DNA from: Myxococcus llanfairpwllgwyngyllgogerychwyrndrobwllllantysiliogogogochensis
Lineage (GTDB): Bacteria; Myxococcota; Myxococcia; Myxococcales; Myxococcaceae
DNA: 42,238 bases
Reading direction: 5' to 3'
Assembly: GCF_006636215.1 (NCBI RefSeq)
Contig: NZ_VIFM01000077.1
Span: 1 to 42,238 of the forward strand
Below the pieces are notes generated by a model that worked only from the letters and a program-made list of their open reading frames with translations, made no database searches and was not told the origin of the DNA. The position numbers were made by a program, and so were the translations under genes. This document shows, piece after piece, positions 1-9,050 of the stretch (position 1 is the stretch's first letter; each line of letters opens with the position of its first letter).

Positions 1-1
1 C

Positions 2-964
2 TACCTGGGGCAGCTCGGGGCGGCGGGCCGGCCGGGCCGTGCGACGCCCGGACAGGTGCCAGGACTGTCGGAGGTGCTGGCGGTGGCGTCTGGCCGGGAC
101 CACACGGTGGCGCTCACGCTGGAGGGTTCGGTGTGGACGTGGGGAGGAACCTTCGAGGGCCCCGGTGGGCCGGCGGCTCGCGACGGCCTGCGGACGCCCA
201 CGCGCATCACCAGCCTCTCCAACGTGGTGATGGTGGGGGCGGGGATGCACCACTCCGTGGCGCTGAAGGACGACGGCACGGTGTGGGCGTGGTCCATCAA
301 TCCCCTGTGGTTCCCGGGTGCGCCCCCGTCGAGCTTCGTGCTGGCTCCGACGCAAGTCTCGGGCCTCACGGGAGTCATCGCGGTGTCGGGGGGCGGCTAC
401 AACTTCTTCGCATTGAAGGCGGACGGCACGCTGTGGGCGTGGGGCACCAATCCGCACGGCAACATCGGCGACGGGACGCTGGATGATGCCCCGCTCCCGG
501 TGCGGGTGCTGGGACTGACGGAGGTGATGGATTTCTCCTCGGGGCTGACTCATTCCGCGGCGCTGAAGGCGGACGGCACGATGTGGACCTGGGGTGAGAA
601 CTCCGACGGCCAGCTCGGAGACGGCACCCAGGTCAACCGGCTCTCGCCCATCCAGGTCCAGGGGCTCACGGAAGGGATACGCCTCTCAGCCGGCTTCGCG
701 GACTCCTTCGTGCTGAAGTCGAACGGGACGGTGGAGTCCTGGGGCTTCAATGGCTCCGGGCAACTGGGGGACGGCACGTTCGTCACGCGTTCGGTGCCCG
801 CTCCGCTGACGGGCTTCACGGGGACGGTGTCCCTGTCGGCCGGGCTGCATCACGTGGCGGCGGTGAAGGGGGATGGCTCGGTGTGGACCTGGGGTCTCAA
901 CCAGAGCGGGCAGTTGGGCACGGGGACCTTCGTCGACAGCGCCTCGCCCGTGCGCGTGTGGTGA
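2..964 (+). CDS. RCC1-repeat protein, 5' end outside window
   Basis: The frame is already open at base 2, where it encodes YLGQLG, a typical RCC1 blade motif, so the N-terminus lies outside the window. The visible 320 residues hold about six RCC1 (regulator of chromosome condensation) repeats of roughly 50 residues, each with the pattern LKxDGTVWxWGxNxxGQLGDGT. RCC1 repeats normally form seven-bladed beta-propellers used for protein binding; in myxobacteria they are common in secreted or surface proteins. The protein ends in SPVRVW, an ending shared with the next two genes (SPVRVW, APVLVW), so the three are tandem paralogues. A GTG at 56 lies inside a repeat and is not the true start. A 12-bp hairpin follows the stop. 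The exact function is unknown. Confidence 0.85.
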   Translation, partial: YLGQLGAAGRPGRATPGQVPGLSEVLAVASGRDHTVALTLEGSVWTWGGTFEGPGGPAARDGLRTPTRITSLSNVVMVGAGMHHSVALKDDGTVWAWSINPLWFPGAPPSSFVLAPTQVSGLTGVIAVSGGGYNFFALKADGTLWAWGTNPHGNIGDGTLDDAPLPVRVLGLTEVMDFSSGLTHSAALKADGTMWTWGENSDGQLGDGTQVNRLSPIQVQGLTEGIRLSAGFADSFVLKSNGTVESWGFNGSGQLGDGTFVTRSVPAPLTGFTGTVSLSAGLHHVAAVKGDGSVWTWGLNQSGQLGTGTFVDSASPVRVW

Positions 965-967
965 TTC

Positions 968-992
968 GCCGCGGGAGTCGGACTCCGGCGGC
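968..992 (+). terminator. Hairpin after first RCC1 gene
   Basis: Three bases after the stop codon, GCCGCGGGAGTC (968-979) and GACTCCGGCGGC (981-992) form a 12-bp inverted repeat with one mismatch and almost no spacer. It is placed to act as a terminator, but no T-run follows, so the role is inferred from position and structure only. Confidence 0.45.
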
Positions 993-1047
993 GCGCCGGG
1001 GCTCGTGACAGGGATTGCAAGACTCGTTGTGGGGAGCAGGGGGACTC

Positions 1048-1485
1048 ATGCAATGCGGTGGGAGACGTGTGTCTGGCATCCTGGCGTGGGGCGGGTTGCT
1101 GTGCGCGGTGGTGCTGGTGGGCTGCACCGAGCGCGGTGCCGGTGACAAGGCGGCGGAGTTCGCGTCCGCGCGCGCGGCGGAAGGTGTCGCGCGTCAGGGC
1201 ACGGTGCTGGCGGGGCGCAATCACACGCTGGCGTTGCGCTCGGACGGGACGGTGTGGGCGTGGGGGCCCAATCACCTGGGGCAGCTGGGGGATGGGAGCA
1301 CCGTCACGCATCGGCTGGTGCCCGTGAATGTTCCCGGCCTCTCGGCGCTGTCCGTCGCCGCGGGCGCCGCTCATGCGCATGCGATTCGAAGAGACCGGGG
1401 CGTGTGGTCCTGGGGTGACAGCACTTCGGGGCAGCTTGGCACGGGCCTGTCTCCTGTTCGAGTGTCACCCGTGAGGGTCTGGTAG
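1048..1485 (+). CDS. Miniature RCC1-repeat lipoprotein
   Basis: This 145-residue protein has a lipoprotein signal ending in the lipobox L-V-G-C (Cys26), then only about two RCC1 blades, too few to close a seven-bladed propeller. ATG 1048 is chosen because GGGAGCAGGGGG lies just upstream and it gives a complete signal peptide; a TTG at 1015 is the alternative. Its N-terminal region (RRVSGI, then [25 protein letters not shown]) is closely matched by the giant gene at 1615, and its last residues (GQLGTGL, then PVRVW) match that gene's C-terminus. It therefore looks like a paralogue that lost its interior by recombination between repeats. It may be a functional short surface lipoprotein or a decaying remnant; the intact signal and start favour expression. 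Confidence 0.7.
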   Translation: MQCGGRRVSGILAWGGLLCAVVLVGCTERGAGDKAAEFASARAAEGVARQGTVLAGRNHTLALRSDGTVWAWGPNHLGQLGDGSTVTHRLVPVNVPGLSALSVAAGAAHAHAIRRDRGVWSWGDSTSGQLGTGLSPVRVSPVRVW

Positions 1486-1495
1486 CGCGGCAAAG

Positions 1496-1543
1496 GCAGC
1501 ACGAAGTCCGGGAGGGCCTCGTGCTGCTGCGAGCACCCTCCCG
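1496..1543 (+). promoter_or_regulatory. Two mutually exclusive hairpins between RCC1 genes
   Basis: GCAGCACGA (1496-1504) pairs perfectly with TCGTGCTGC (1519-1527). CGGGAGGG (1509-1516) pairs perfectly with CCCTCCCG (1536-1543), helped by TGCT (1522-1525) with AGCA (1532-1535). The two stems overlap, so only one can form at a time. It starts 11 bases after the miniature gene and ends about 70 bases before the next start. It could be a terminator or an attenuator-like switch; no T-run is present. Confidence 0.4.
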
Positions 1544-1614
1544 ACCGCGCCCCTGCTTCGCGCGGGTCCTGTTTGGAAGTTCTCGTCGTCGGGCTGTCTG
1601 AAAAGGGGTGTCCC

Positions 1615-4600
1615 ATGGAGCGTGTCGCGAGACGTGTGTCTGGAATCCCGGTGTGCTGGCTGTTGTGCGTGATGTGGCTGGCGAGTTGTGGTGAACCGGG
1701 TGCATTCGAAAATTCCGAACTCGGCACCATCCGTGCCGCCGAGGGTGCCTCGCGCCAGGGCACGGTGATGGCGGGGCGGCACCACACGTTGGCGCTGCGC
1801 TCGGATGGGACGGTGTGGTCCTGGGGCGGAAATGCCTTTGGACAGTTGGGCAATGGCACCACCCGCCCTCGTCCTGCGCCCACGCGCGTGTGGCGTCTGT
1901 TCAGCATCAGGGCCATTGGCGCCGGGGAGCTGCATTCGCTGGCGTTGAAGTCGGACGGGACGGTGTGGTCCTGGGGCTACAACAGCAGCGGCCAGCTCGG
2001 GGATGGCAGCCTCGTCTCTCGCTCGGTGCCCGCGGCCCTGCCGAACCTGACGAACGTGGTGGGCATCGCCGCCGGCTTCTCCCACTCCGTGGTCCTGAAG
2101 GCGGACGGGACGGTGTGGGCCTGGGGCAACAACGCGACGGGGCAGTTGGGAGATGGGACGACGGTGCGAAAGACCTCACCTGTGCAGGTGCAGGGCCTGA
2201 CGGGCGTGGTGTCCATCGCGGCGGGCAATGCTCATTCAATGGCGCTGACGGCGGACGGCCGGGTGTGGACGTGGGGCGGAAACGCGGATGGTCAGCTTGG
2301 CACGGGAACCCTGACAGGCCGCTTGCTGCCCGCCGTCCTTCCAGGGATGACGGGCGTGACGGCGGTGACCGGCGGTGGCTCTCACTCGGTGCTGTTGAAG
2401 ACGGATGGCACGGTGTGGAGCTGGGGGAGGAATGACGAGGGGCAGCTGGGGCTGGGCACCTCGGCGGCGAGCCTGGTCCCCACGCAGGTGCCAGGGCTGA
2501 CGGGCGTCGCCGCGGTGGTGGGTGGAGGCCAGCACACGGTGGCGCTGAAGGGGGATGGAACGGTGTGGGCGTGGGGCAGCAACCTGAGAGCGCAGCTGGG
2601 AGACGGAACGCAGACGCAAAGACTGTCACCGTTCCAGGTGCCCGGGCTCACGCAGGTCAAGGGCGTGTCGGCGGGAGGTGGGCAGCACTCGGTGGCGGTG
2701 GTGGCCACGGGCGAGGTATGGGCCTGGGGCTCCAACTCCGACGGACAGGTGGGGGATGGGACCTATCTGATGAAGCTGGCGCCCGCGCTGACGCGGGGGT
2801 TGCTGGAGCGCGTGGAGGCCTCCTCGGGAGGGCGCCATTCCCTGGCGCTCAAGGCGGATGGCACCGCGTGGGCCTGGGGCTCGAATGACCAGTCCCAGCT
2901 CGGGGATGGCACGACGCAGACTCGCTGGCTGCCAGTCCAGGTCCCCACGCTGACGCTGATGGCGGCCGTGGCCGCGGGGGCCTACCACTCGGTGGCGCTC
3001 AAGGAGAACGGCTCGGTGTGGAGCTGGGGCTCGAACAGTTGGGGCGCGCTGGGGGATGGGACGAACGTCAACCGGGCCCTGCCCGTGAAGGTGGGCACCA
3101 CGCTCACCGCGTCGGCCGTGGCGGTGGGGGCCTATCATTCGCTGGCCTTGAGTGTGGACGGCTCCGTCTGGGCGTGGGGAGACAATGAGATGGGGCAGCT
3201 CGGGGACGGCAATCCCCGGTTCCTGTCCCGGACGGCGCCCGTCAAGGCGCTGGGCCTGGAAGGCGTCGTGGCGCTCTCGGCGGGCGTCGAGCACTCGCTG
3301 GCGTTGAAGGCGGATGGAACGGTCTGGACCTGGGGCCGCCAGGACACGTGCGAGGACGTCGAGGACCTGGGGCGGCTGGTCTTCGCGCCCGAGCAGGTGC
3401 TGGGGCTGACGGACGTGGTTTCGCTGGGGGCGGGTGTCTGTCATTCGCTGGCGTTGAAGGCGGATGGCACGGTGTGGGCCTGGGGAAGCAACGCGAAGGG
3501 TCAGCTGGGGGATGGGAGCTTCACGGCGCGGCTCGCTCCGGCGCGGGTGCCAGGGCTCACGGGGGTGGTGGCGCTGTCGGTGGGAGCCGAGAGTGTCCTG
3601 GCCTTGAAGGCGGATGGCACCGTGTGGGGCTGGGGTGCCAACGTCCAGGGGCAGTTGGGAGGGGGCGCCTCGGCGGCGCGTACGAGTCCGGTGCAGGTGC
3701 CCGCGCTCACGGGGGTCAGGACGGTCTCCGTGGGGGAGCAGCACTCCCTGGCGGTGAAGGAGGATGGGACGGTCTGGGCGTGGGGTGGGAATGCCGACGG
3801 GCAGATTGGCGATGGGGTCGTGGATTGGCAGTTGCTGCCGGTGCGCTCGCAGCTCGTGGCTTCACGCGGGCTGTCCACGGCGTATCAGTTCTCGCTGGGC
3901 GTCGCGCTGGACGGGAGCGTCCAGGGCACGGGGGCGAATCTGTCGGGGCAGTTGGGGGATGGGAGCGTCCTGAACCGCGCGCTGCCGGTGGCGGCGCTGG
4001 GGCTCACGGAGTGTCGAGCGATTGCCGGCGGTCAAGGGCATACCCTGGCCTTGAAGTCAGATGGGCGGCTGCTCTCCTGGGGGGAGAATCAGGAGGGTGA
4101 GCTGGGAGATGGGACGGGGGTGTCCCGGGCGCTGCCCACGTTGATTCCCTCGCCGACGGGAGTGTTGTCCATCGCGGTGGGCAGCCGGCACTCGCTGGCC
4201 TTGCTGGGAGATGGCACCGTCCAGTCCTGGGGTTCCAATGTCCAGGGGCAACTGGGTGACGGGACGACCGTGTCCCGAATCCTGCCGGTCCGCGTCCAGG
4301 GCTTGACGGGAGTGGCTGCGATTGCGGCGGGCGAGGGCTTCTCCCTGGCGCTCAAGCACGACGGCACGGTGTGGAGCTGGGGGTACAACTCGCTGGGACA
4401 GTTGGGCGATAACTCCACGGCCCGGCGGCTGTCGCCGGTGCAGACGCAAGGGCTCACGGGCGTGACGGCTGTCTCGGCTGGACGCACGCATGCGCTGGCC
4501 TTGAAGGGGGATGGGACCATCTGGGGCTGGGGGTCCAATACCTATGGCGAGCTGGGGGATGGCACACAGGTGCGCAAGCTGTTGCCCGTGCAGGTGAGCG

Positions 4601-4905
4601 GGGTGGCGGGGGCTGTCACCCTGGACGCGGGCGAGCACCACAGCCTCGCGGTGACGACGGGTGGCAAGGTCTGGTCCTGGGGGCGCAACCAGCAGGGCCA
4701 GCTGGGCAGCGGGGTGAAGTCCAACTGGCGGCTGTTGCCGGCACAGGTGGCGGGGCTGACGGGCGCCGTGTCCGTGGGGGCGGGAGGTGAGCACTCGCTC
4801 GCCGTGCTCGCGGACCGGAGTGTCTGGGCTTGGGGCAGCAGCAGCCATGGGCAGCTGGGCACGGGGCTCTCCAGCTTCCGTGCCGCGCCCGTGCTGGTCT
4901 GGTAG
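1615..4905 (+). CDS. Giant RCC1-repeat lipoprotein (about 20 repeats)
   Basis: The 1096-residue product starts with a lipoprotein signal whose lipobox is L-A-S-C (Cys25), so it is probably lipid-anchored in the inner or outer membrane. The rest is a nearly uninterrupted series of about 20 RCC1 blades of about 51 residues each (core: [15 protein letters not shown], then NxxGQLGDGT), enough for roughly three seven-bladed propellers. ATG 1615 follows AAAAGGGG and gives a complete signal peptide; TTG 1573 is the other in-frame start. A few blades deviate, for example one near 3350 with an acidic insert and two Cys, and one near 3900 with a degenerate DGS-VQGTG core. RCC1 proteins generally bind partners through the propeller face; no catalytic domain is present, and the ligand is unknown. 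Confidence 0.85.
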   Translation: MERVARRVSGIPVCWLLCVMWLASCGEPGAFENSELGTIRAAEGASRQGTVMAGRHHTLALRSDGTVWSWGGNAFGQLGNGTTRPRPAPTRVWRLFSIRAIGAGELHSLALKSDGTVWSWGYNSSGQLGDGSLVSRSVPAALPNLTNVVGIAAGFSHSVVLKADGTVWAWGNNATGQLGDGTTVRKTSPVQVQGLTGVVSIAAGNAHSMALTADGRVWTWGGNADGQLGTGTLTGRLLPAVLPGMTGVTAVTGGGSHSVLLKTDGTVWSWGRNDEGQLGLGTSAASLVPTQVPGLTGVAAVVGGGQHTVALKGDGTVWAWGSNLRAQLGDGTQTQRLSPFQVPGLTQVKGVSAGGGQHSVAVVATGEVWAWGSNSDGQVGDGTYLMKLAPALTRGLLERVEASSGGRHSLALKADGTAWAWGSNDQSQLGDGTTQTRWLPVQVPTLTLMAAVAAGAYHSVALKENGSVWSWGSNSWGALGDGTNVNRALPVKVGTTLTASAVAVGAYHSLALSVDGSVWAWGDNEMGQLGDGNPRFLSRTAPVKALGLEGVVALSAGVEHSLALKADGTVWTWGRQDTCEDVEDLGRLVFAPEQVLGLTDVVSLGAGVCHSLALKADGTVWAWGSNAKGQLGDGSFTARLAPARVPGLTGVVALSVGAESVLALKADGTVWGWGANVQGQLGGGASAARTSPVQVPALTGVRTVSVGEQHSLAVKEDGTVWAWGGNADGQIGDGVVDWQLLPVRSQLVASRGLSTAYQFSLGVALDGSVQGTGANLSGQLGDGSVLNRALPVAALGLTECRAIAGGQGHTLALKSDGRLLSWGENQEGELGDGTGVSRALPTLIPSPTGVLSIAVGSRHSLALLGDGTVQSWGSNVQGQLGDGTTVSRILPVRVQGLTGVAAIAAGEGFSLALKHDGTVWSWGYNSLGQLGDNSTARRLSPVQTQGLTGVTAVSAGRTHALALKGDGTIWGWGSNTYGELGDGTQVRKLLPVQVSGVAGAVTLDAGEHHSLAVTTGGKVWSWGRNQQGQLGSGVKSNWRLLPAQVAGLTGAVSVGAGGEHSLAVLADRSVWAWGSSSHGQLGTGLSSFRAAPVLVW

Positions 4906-4916
4906 CGCGAGGATTC

Positions 4917-4971
4917 AACCCCACCCGTGACGACGGCGGCCTCGATGCCAGCGTCGTAACGGGTGGGGGTT
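4917..4971. terminator. Long hairpin between convergent genes
   Basis: AACCCCACCCGT (4917-4928) pairs with ACGGGTGGGGGTT (4959-4971) with one bulged base, and inside it ACGACG (4930-4935) pairs with CGTCGT (4952-4957). The stem lies between the convergent RCC1 and beta-helix genes and would form on either strand, so it is a likely bidirectional terminator. No clear T-run is seen. Confidence 0.6.
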
Positions 4972-4989
4972 CCCTCGGCGTATACGACT

Positions 4990-6831
4990 TCACCCTGGAG
5001 TCGGTGACTCCCGACGCCGACGGTTCAACACGAGCAGCAGCAGCGTCAGCAGGACTCCGCCCGGCGCTCCGGACTGTCGACAGCCGCATCCGCTGTCACC
5101 CTCCTCGACGGGCGCCTTGGCGGGCAGGACCTCCAACGTCAGGGGCGCCGCGTCGACTCCACCGAAGCGGGTGTCTCCGCTGTACGCCGCGCTCAAGGTG
5201 TACTGACCCGGAGCAAGCGGCGCGAGCGTGTGTTTCGCCTCGCGGGAAGTCACGGTGACGACCTCCAGCACCTCCGTGCCCCGGAAGAACGTCACCGTCC
5301 CCGAGGGCTCTCCCTGTCCGCCCACGATGCTCGCGGTGACGGACACCGCCTCTCCCGCATACGCCGGGTTGGCCGAGGCCTGGAGCTGAACCGTGGCCTC
5401 CTGGAAGTCGGCGGAGCGAGCGACGGCCAAGGTGTAGCTCTGGCTCGACGAGCAGCGCCCGCCATCCGTCGCGGTCAGGGTGATGGGGAAGGTGCCGGGC
5501 TGCGTGGGCATTCCCGTGAGGACGCCGTCACGGAGCTGTAGTCCACGGGGCAGCGCCCCATCGAGCACGAACGTCGTCGTGCCCTCGCCACCCTCATGCA
5601 CGAAGGGTGTCTGCGCATAGACCTGTCCCGTGGTCCCCGCGGCCAACACGGTGGGGCCCAGCGTCATGGGCGGACAGGCCACCGCGAGCGTGAAGTCGCG
5701 TGATGCCGTGCACCCATTCCCATCCGTCGCCGTCACCGTGAAGGGATGGTCGCCGCCCTCCTCGGGAGTGCCCGAGAAGACGCCGCCCTCCAACCGGAAG
5801 CCCCGAGGCAGGGCCCCCGACACCGTCGAGGTGACGCTCCCCATGGCCCCCAGCACGGCGAGCTCCACCGGAGCGAAGACCCCACCCCGGGCAATCCCTG
5901 GCAGTGCCGCGTCCTCCAGCAAGACGGCTCCCGTGGGACACGTCGACGCGGAGCCTCCCGCCATCCGGTTGTTGCCGAAGGACAGGATGGTGCCCGTGCC
6001 GATGAGCCGCGTGGTGGCCAGCACATTGGCGTCCACGGCGGCGCGGGACAGCCTTAGCAGCGTCTGACTCCCACTCCCCACCGAGGCGGCATGCAGGCCC
6101 ACGCCATTGTGCGTGAGCCGGGCCCGCTCCACGTTGAGCTGGACCTTGCCGCCATCGTCCGTCCGGGCCCAGATGCCGGCCTCGGCATTGTCGGACGCCG
6201 TCAGCTCATTCACCGTCGCCACACTGCCCGCGCCGAGCCAGAGCCCCTGGCGATTCCCCGAAAGGTTGCCGCGCGAGATGACGGCAGAGGCCACCCCGGA
6301 CGGCGAACTCACCCGGACGCCAGCGCCCCCATTTCCCGAAACCACGACATCGGCGAGGACCAACTGGCCACCCGCCTCGGGCGAGAAGCGGATGCCGTCC
6401 TGCTGGAAGCCATGAATCTGTACGCGCTCGACATGCAGCGCCCGCCCGCTGTTGAACGCGATACCCGTCGTTCCGCGCGTGCCCGCGCTCCCGGTCAGGG
6501 AGAGCCGACGCAGCACCACCACGTCCTGAGGGCCGGCGTTGATCGTGATTCCCGGGATGCCGGACGCGCTCACCTTGCCGGCCGGCCCGCCATCAATCGT
6601 GATGGCCTTGGTGATGACCAACGTGCCGAAGCTGCCGGCGTCCAGCACATCGATTTCCCCACCCGCGGCCGTCTTGCTGATGGCCCCCGCGAACGTCTTG
6701 CACGGCGCGGTGCGGGAACACGGATTCGCGTCGTCGCCCACGGCCGACACCCAGGTGCGCGTTGCCTGGGCCAGCGCGGGAGTGGACGCGCAGAGCGCGA
6801 CCACGAGGATGCAGCGCAAGTGGACCCCCAT
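4990..6831 (-). CDS. Secreted beta-helix/Ig-like protein with MYXO-CTERM tail
   Basis: This is a 613-residue protein from ATG 6831 (a TTG at 6843 is possible). It has a signal peptide ending near ALAQA, then a right-handed parallel beta-helix region (about 25-300) starting with TRTWVSAVGDDANPCSRTAP. Two putative-Ig (He_PIG-like) domains follow, recognised by GALPRG(F/L)xLxxGVxxGxP. Then comes an Ig-like repeat domain with ASANPAYAGEAVSVTASI and GTVTFF. The C-terminus is DSGCGC, a hydrophobic stretch and RRRR, which matches MYXO-CTERM sorting tails that are processed and used for surface display in myxobacteria. The gene begins just after the stop of its beta-helix paralogue, so the two are probably co-transcribed. 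It is likely a surface adhesin-like or structural protein; no catalytic residues could be assigned. Confidence 0.75.
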   Translation of the reverse strand: MGVHLRCILVVALCASTPALAQATRTWVSAVGDDANPCSRTAPCKTFAGAISKTAAGGEIDVLDAGSFGTLVITKAITIDGGPAGKVSASGIPGITINAGPQDVVVLRRLSLTGSAGTRGTTGIAFNSGRALHVERVQIHGFQQDGIRFSPEAGGQLVLADVVVSGNGGAGVRVSSPSGVASAVISRGNLSGNRQGLWLGAGSVATVNELTASDNAEAGIWARTDDGGKVQLNVERARLTHNGVGLHAASVGSGSQTLLRLSRAAVDANVLATTRLIGTGTILSFGNNRMAGGSASTCPTGAVLLEDAALPGIARGGVFAPVELAVLGAMGSVTSTVSGALPRGFRLEGGVFSGTPEEGGDHPFTVTATDGNGCTASRDFTLAVACPPMTLGPTVLAAGTTGQVYAQTPFVHEGGEGTTTFVLDGALPRGLQLRDGVLTGMPTQPGTFPITLTATDGGRCSSSQSYTLAVARSADFQEATVQLQASANPAYAGEAVSVTASIVGGQGEPSGTVTFFRGTEVLEVVTVTSREAKHTLAPLAPGQYTLSAAYSGDTRFGGVDAAPLTLEVLPAKAPVEEGDSGCGCRQSGAPGGVLLTLLLLVLNRRRRESPTPG

Positions 6832-6839
6832 CGCGCGGC

Positions 6840-7769
6840 TCAATTCTGAGGCAGCGTGGTGGAGGGGGAACCATCCGTGCCGTTGCCCGCGGCGACGCGA
6901 TTGTTCCCGAACGAGACGACCGGGCCGTCCAGCCCCAGGCCCGTGTTGTGGCCTACCATCGTGTCGGAGATGCGCACCTGCGCCGGGGCCTCCGCCTTGA
7001 TTCCGACGCCGTTCTGCGCCACCACGGCCCGCTCCAGCGTCACCTGCGCACCGCCCACCGCCAGGACGCCCTGGCCGGAGTGCCCCACCACCGTCGTGTC
7101 ATTCACGGTGACGCGCGCGCCGTTCAGCACGTGGAGCCCGATGAGGCCGGACGCAATCTGGCTGTTGCCAATCACGGCCCCGCCGCTCGCCACCTGGATG
7201 CCGCCCGAGGTTTCGTCGGCGGTCGTCGGCGCCCTGGCGACCGCACCGTTGACCGTCGTGTTGCGCACGACGAGCTGCACGGCGCCCGCGCCAGGCAGGA
7301 CGTTGATGCCCGAGCCGGTGAACCCCTGAATCGTGCAGTTCTCCACCAGCACCTTGTCCGCCGCGAGGATGCGGATGGCGTCCAGTCCCGTGGTGCCGCC
7401 ATTGATGGCGACATTTCTCAGGATGACGGTGGCGCCGGCCGCGTTCACGACCACGCCATGCGTCCCTGAATAGAGGATGCCTCCGGCGCTGGGCCCGCCG
7501 TCAATCGTGATGGACTTGGTGATGGTCAGCGTGCCGTAGCCACCCGGGTCCATGGCATCGACCTCTCCACCCGTGGCCGTCTTGCTGAGCGCCCCCATGA
7601 ACGTCTTGCACGGCGCGGTGCGAGAGCAGGGGTTCACATCATCCCCCACACCCGAGACCCACGTGCGGGTCGCCTGGGCCGAGGCGGAGGACCCCACGAG
7701 CAGGCACAGCAGGGCGGGAAGCGCGAACAGACCCCTCGCGCGGGAAAGAGCAGAGCCAGGATTGGACAT
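6840..7769 (-). CDS. Secreted right-handed beta-helix protein
   Basis: A 309-residue protein from ATG 7769. The frame extends to 7868, but the extension gives no signal peptide at its N-terminus. The signal peptide ends near SSASAQA, followed by TRTWVSGVGDDVNPCSRTAP, almost identical to the N-terminus of the downstream protein. The body is parallel beta-helix-like, with recurring VxxNTTVxG / VTVNDTTVVG strands and a closing VSFGNNRVAAGNG that the paralogue shares as LSFGNNRMAGGSA. It lacks the Ig-like domains and the MYXO-CTERM tail, so it may be released rather than anchored. The stop codon lies 8 bases before the next start, indicating an operon. Beta-helix proteins often bind or degrade polysaccharides, but no active site is evident here. 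Confidence 0.7.
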   Translation of the reverse strand: MSNPGSALSRARGLFALPALLCLLVGSSASAQATRTWVSGVGDDVNPCSRTAPCKTFMGALSKTATGGEVDAMDPGGYGTLTITKSITIDGGPSAGGILYSGTHGVVVNAAGATVILRNVAINGGTTGLDAIRILAADKVLVENCTIQGFTGSGINVLPGAGAVQLVVRNTTVNGAVARAPTTADETSGGIQVASGGAVIGNSQIASGLIGLHVLNGARVTVNDTTVVGHSGQGVLAVGGAQVTLERAVVAQNGVGIKAEAPAQVRISDTMVGHNTGLGLDGPVVSFGNNRVAAGNGTDGSPSTTLPQN

Positions 7770-7868
7770 GGTGAGACAGGCTACCCCGCTCGTGCTCACT
7801 CCACGAACGACGCCCGCGCGTGACTCATCCCAGGACAGCCCGAGTCCATCGGCACTCAGATTCTTCAA

Positions 7869-7948
7869 GGTGTTTCAGCCTTTCCCATGAAAGCTGAACG
7901 CACCCAGGAAGGGGTGTTTCAGCCTTTCGCATGAAGGCTGAACGCACC
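7869..7948. repeat. Two tandem 36-bp hairpin units
   Basis: Units 7869-7904 and 7913-7948 have a 44-bp period and differ at only two of 36 positions. Each begins GGTGTTTCAGCC and ends GCTGAACGCACC, so each is itself an inverted repeat: a 9-bp stem (TTCAGCCTT/AAGGCTGAA in the second unit) with an outer GGTG/CACC stem. They lie downstream of the coiled-coil gene and upstream of the beta-helix operon, both on the minus strand. They could be tandem terminators, paired operators or a dispersed palindromic repeat. Confidence 0.7.
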
Positions 7949-8021
7949 TTGTCGAATTCCTTCGCGCGGGACGCTCGCCAGGCCGAGCGCGGCAAGCGTC
8001 CCCGTGTGGCTCCAGCCGGGA

Positions 8022-9050
8022 TTACTTCGTCTTGTTGTACTCGCGGCTGGCGATGACACCCTGCACTTCGGCCAGGGCGCGGGCGCCGGAGGCGGACTCG
8101 AGCGCCTTCTCGGCGATGGTCTGCACCTGGCGCTTGGCGTCCGCCAGCTCCGCCTGGAGCGACTGGATGGCCTGCGCCTGCTTGGTGTTCGTGTCCTTGA
8201 GCGACGCAATCTCCATGCTGGCCACGCGCTGGGACGTCTCCGCGTCCTTCGTGGCGAGCGTGAGCTTCAGGTCCCACTCCGACTTCACGCGGTTGCCGAC
8301 GATGGCCGCCGCCGTGTCCGCTTCCTTCTTCAGCACCGCCGGGAACTCGGACACCTGCTTGCGCAGGTCCTCCAGCTCCTTCTCGCGCAGCTTCAGCGCG
8401 TCCTCGCGCGTGGCCCAGTCCTTCTCCAGCTTCTCCTTGCGGTCCCGCTCCGCCGCGGACTGCACGCGCAGTCCTTCCGCGAACGCGTCCTGCTCCTTCT
8501 TGCGCAGGTTCTGGACGTCATACGCGTACTGCTCCTCCGCCCGCTGGCGCGCCATCTGCGCCGCCTCACGCTCGGTGGCCAGGTCCGTGGCCGCCTTGGC
8601 GCGCGTGTCCTCGATGTCCTTGTTCAGCCGCTCCATCTCCTCCTGCAGCTCCGCCTTGCGCTTGTCGTACTCCGCCACGAGCACGTCCACGGCGCTGGCC
8701 GCCACGTCCTTGCCGTGCAGCTCCGACAGCTCGTCCGTCTTGAGCTGGATGGCCTCATCCAACTGCTTCATCTCCTCCACCAGCGCGATGACCTGCTCGT
8801 TGATGCCCGAAAGCGTCTTGTTGATGGTGAGCCCCGCCTCGGTGACTTTCTTCACCGCGGACTCGGCCGACAGGGTGGAGACGTCCGCCAGCACGTTCTT
8901 GGCGTGGGTGTCCCGGGCCTCCTGCTCCTTGGCGGGGACGACGGGCTTGCTGCGCGCCTTGCGAGCCAGGTCCTCGAAGGCGGCCTTGGTGGACTCCGAG
9001 GAGCGGTTGCGGGCGGCGGACTTGCGGGAAGCGGACTTGCGCGTAGCCAT
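8022..9050 (-). CDS. Coiled-coil protein with basic N-terminus
   Basis: A 342-residue cytoplasmic protein; ATG 9050 follows TGGAGAG at good spacing. Residues 1-30 are basic and rich in Lys, Arg and Ser ([18 protein letters not shown]), resembling histone-H1-like or DNA-binding tails. Residues from about 70 to 325 are almost all helical, charged heptads (for example [19 protein letters not shown] and [14 protein letters not shown]), predicting a long coiled coil. There is no signal peptide or membrane segment. I do not recognise a family. A structural or nucleoid-associated role is possible but unproven. It is divergent from asnS across a 260-bp gap and is followed by the two tandem hairpins. 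Confidence 0.7.
   Translation of the reverse strand: MATRKSASRKSAARNRSSESTKAAFEDLARKARSKPVVPAKEQEARDTHAKNVLADVSTLSAESAVKKVTEAGLTINKTLSGINEQVIALVEEMKQLDEAIQLKTDELSELHGKDVAASAVDVLVAEYDKRKAELQEEMERLNKDIEDTRAKAATDLATEREAAQMARQRAEEQYAYDVQNLRKKEQDAFAEGLRVQSAAERDRKEKLEKDWATREDALKLREKELEDLRKQVSEFPAVLKKEADTAAAIVGNRVKSEWDLKLTLATKDAETSQRVASMEIASLKDTNTKQAQAIQSLQAELADAKRQVQTIAEKALESASGARALAEVQGVIASREYNKTK

Noticed and set aside
2626..3744. Long minus-strand frame opposite the giant RCC1 gene
   Set aside because: Repeat-driven shadow of the RCC1 blades in GC-rich DNA; no domain.
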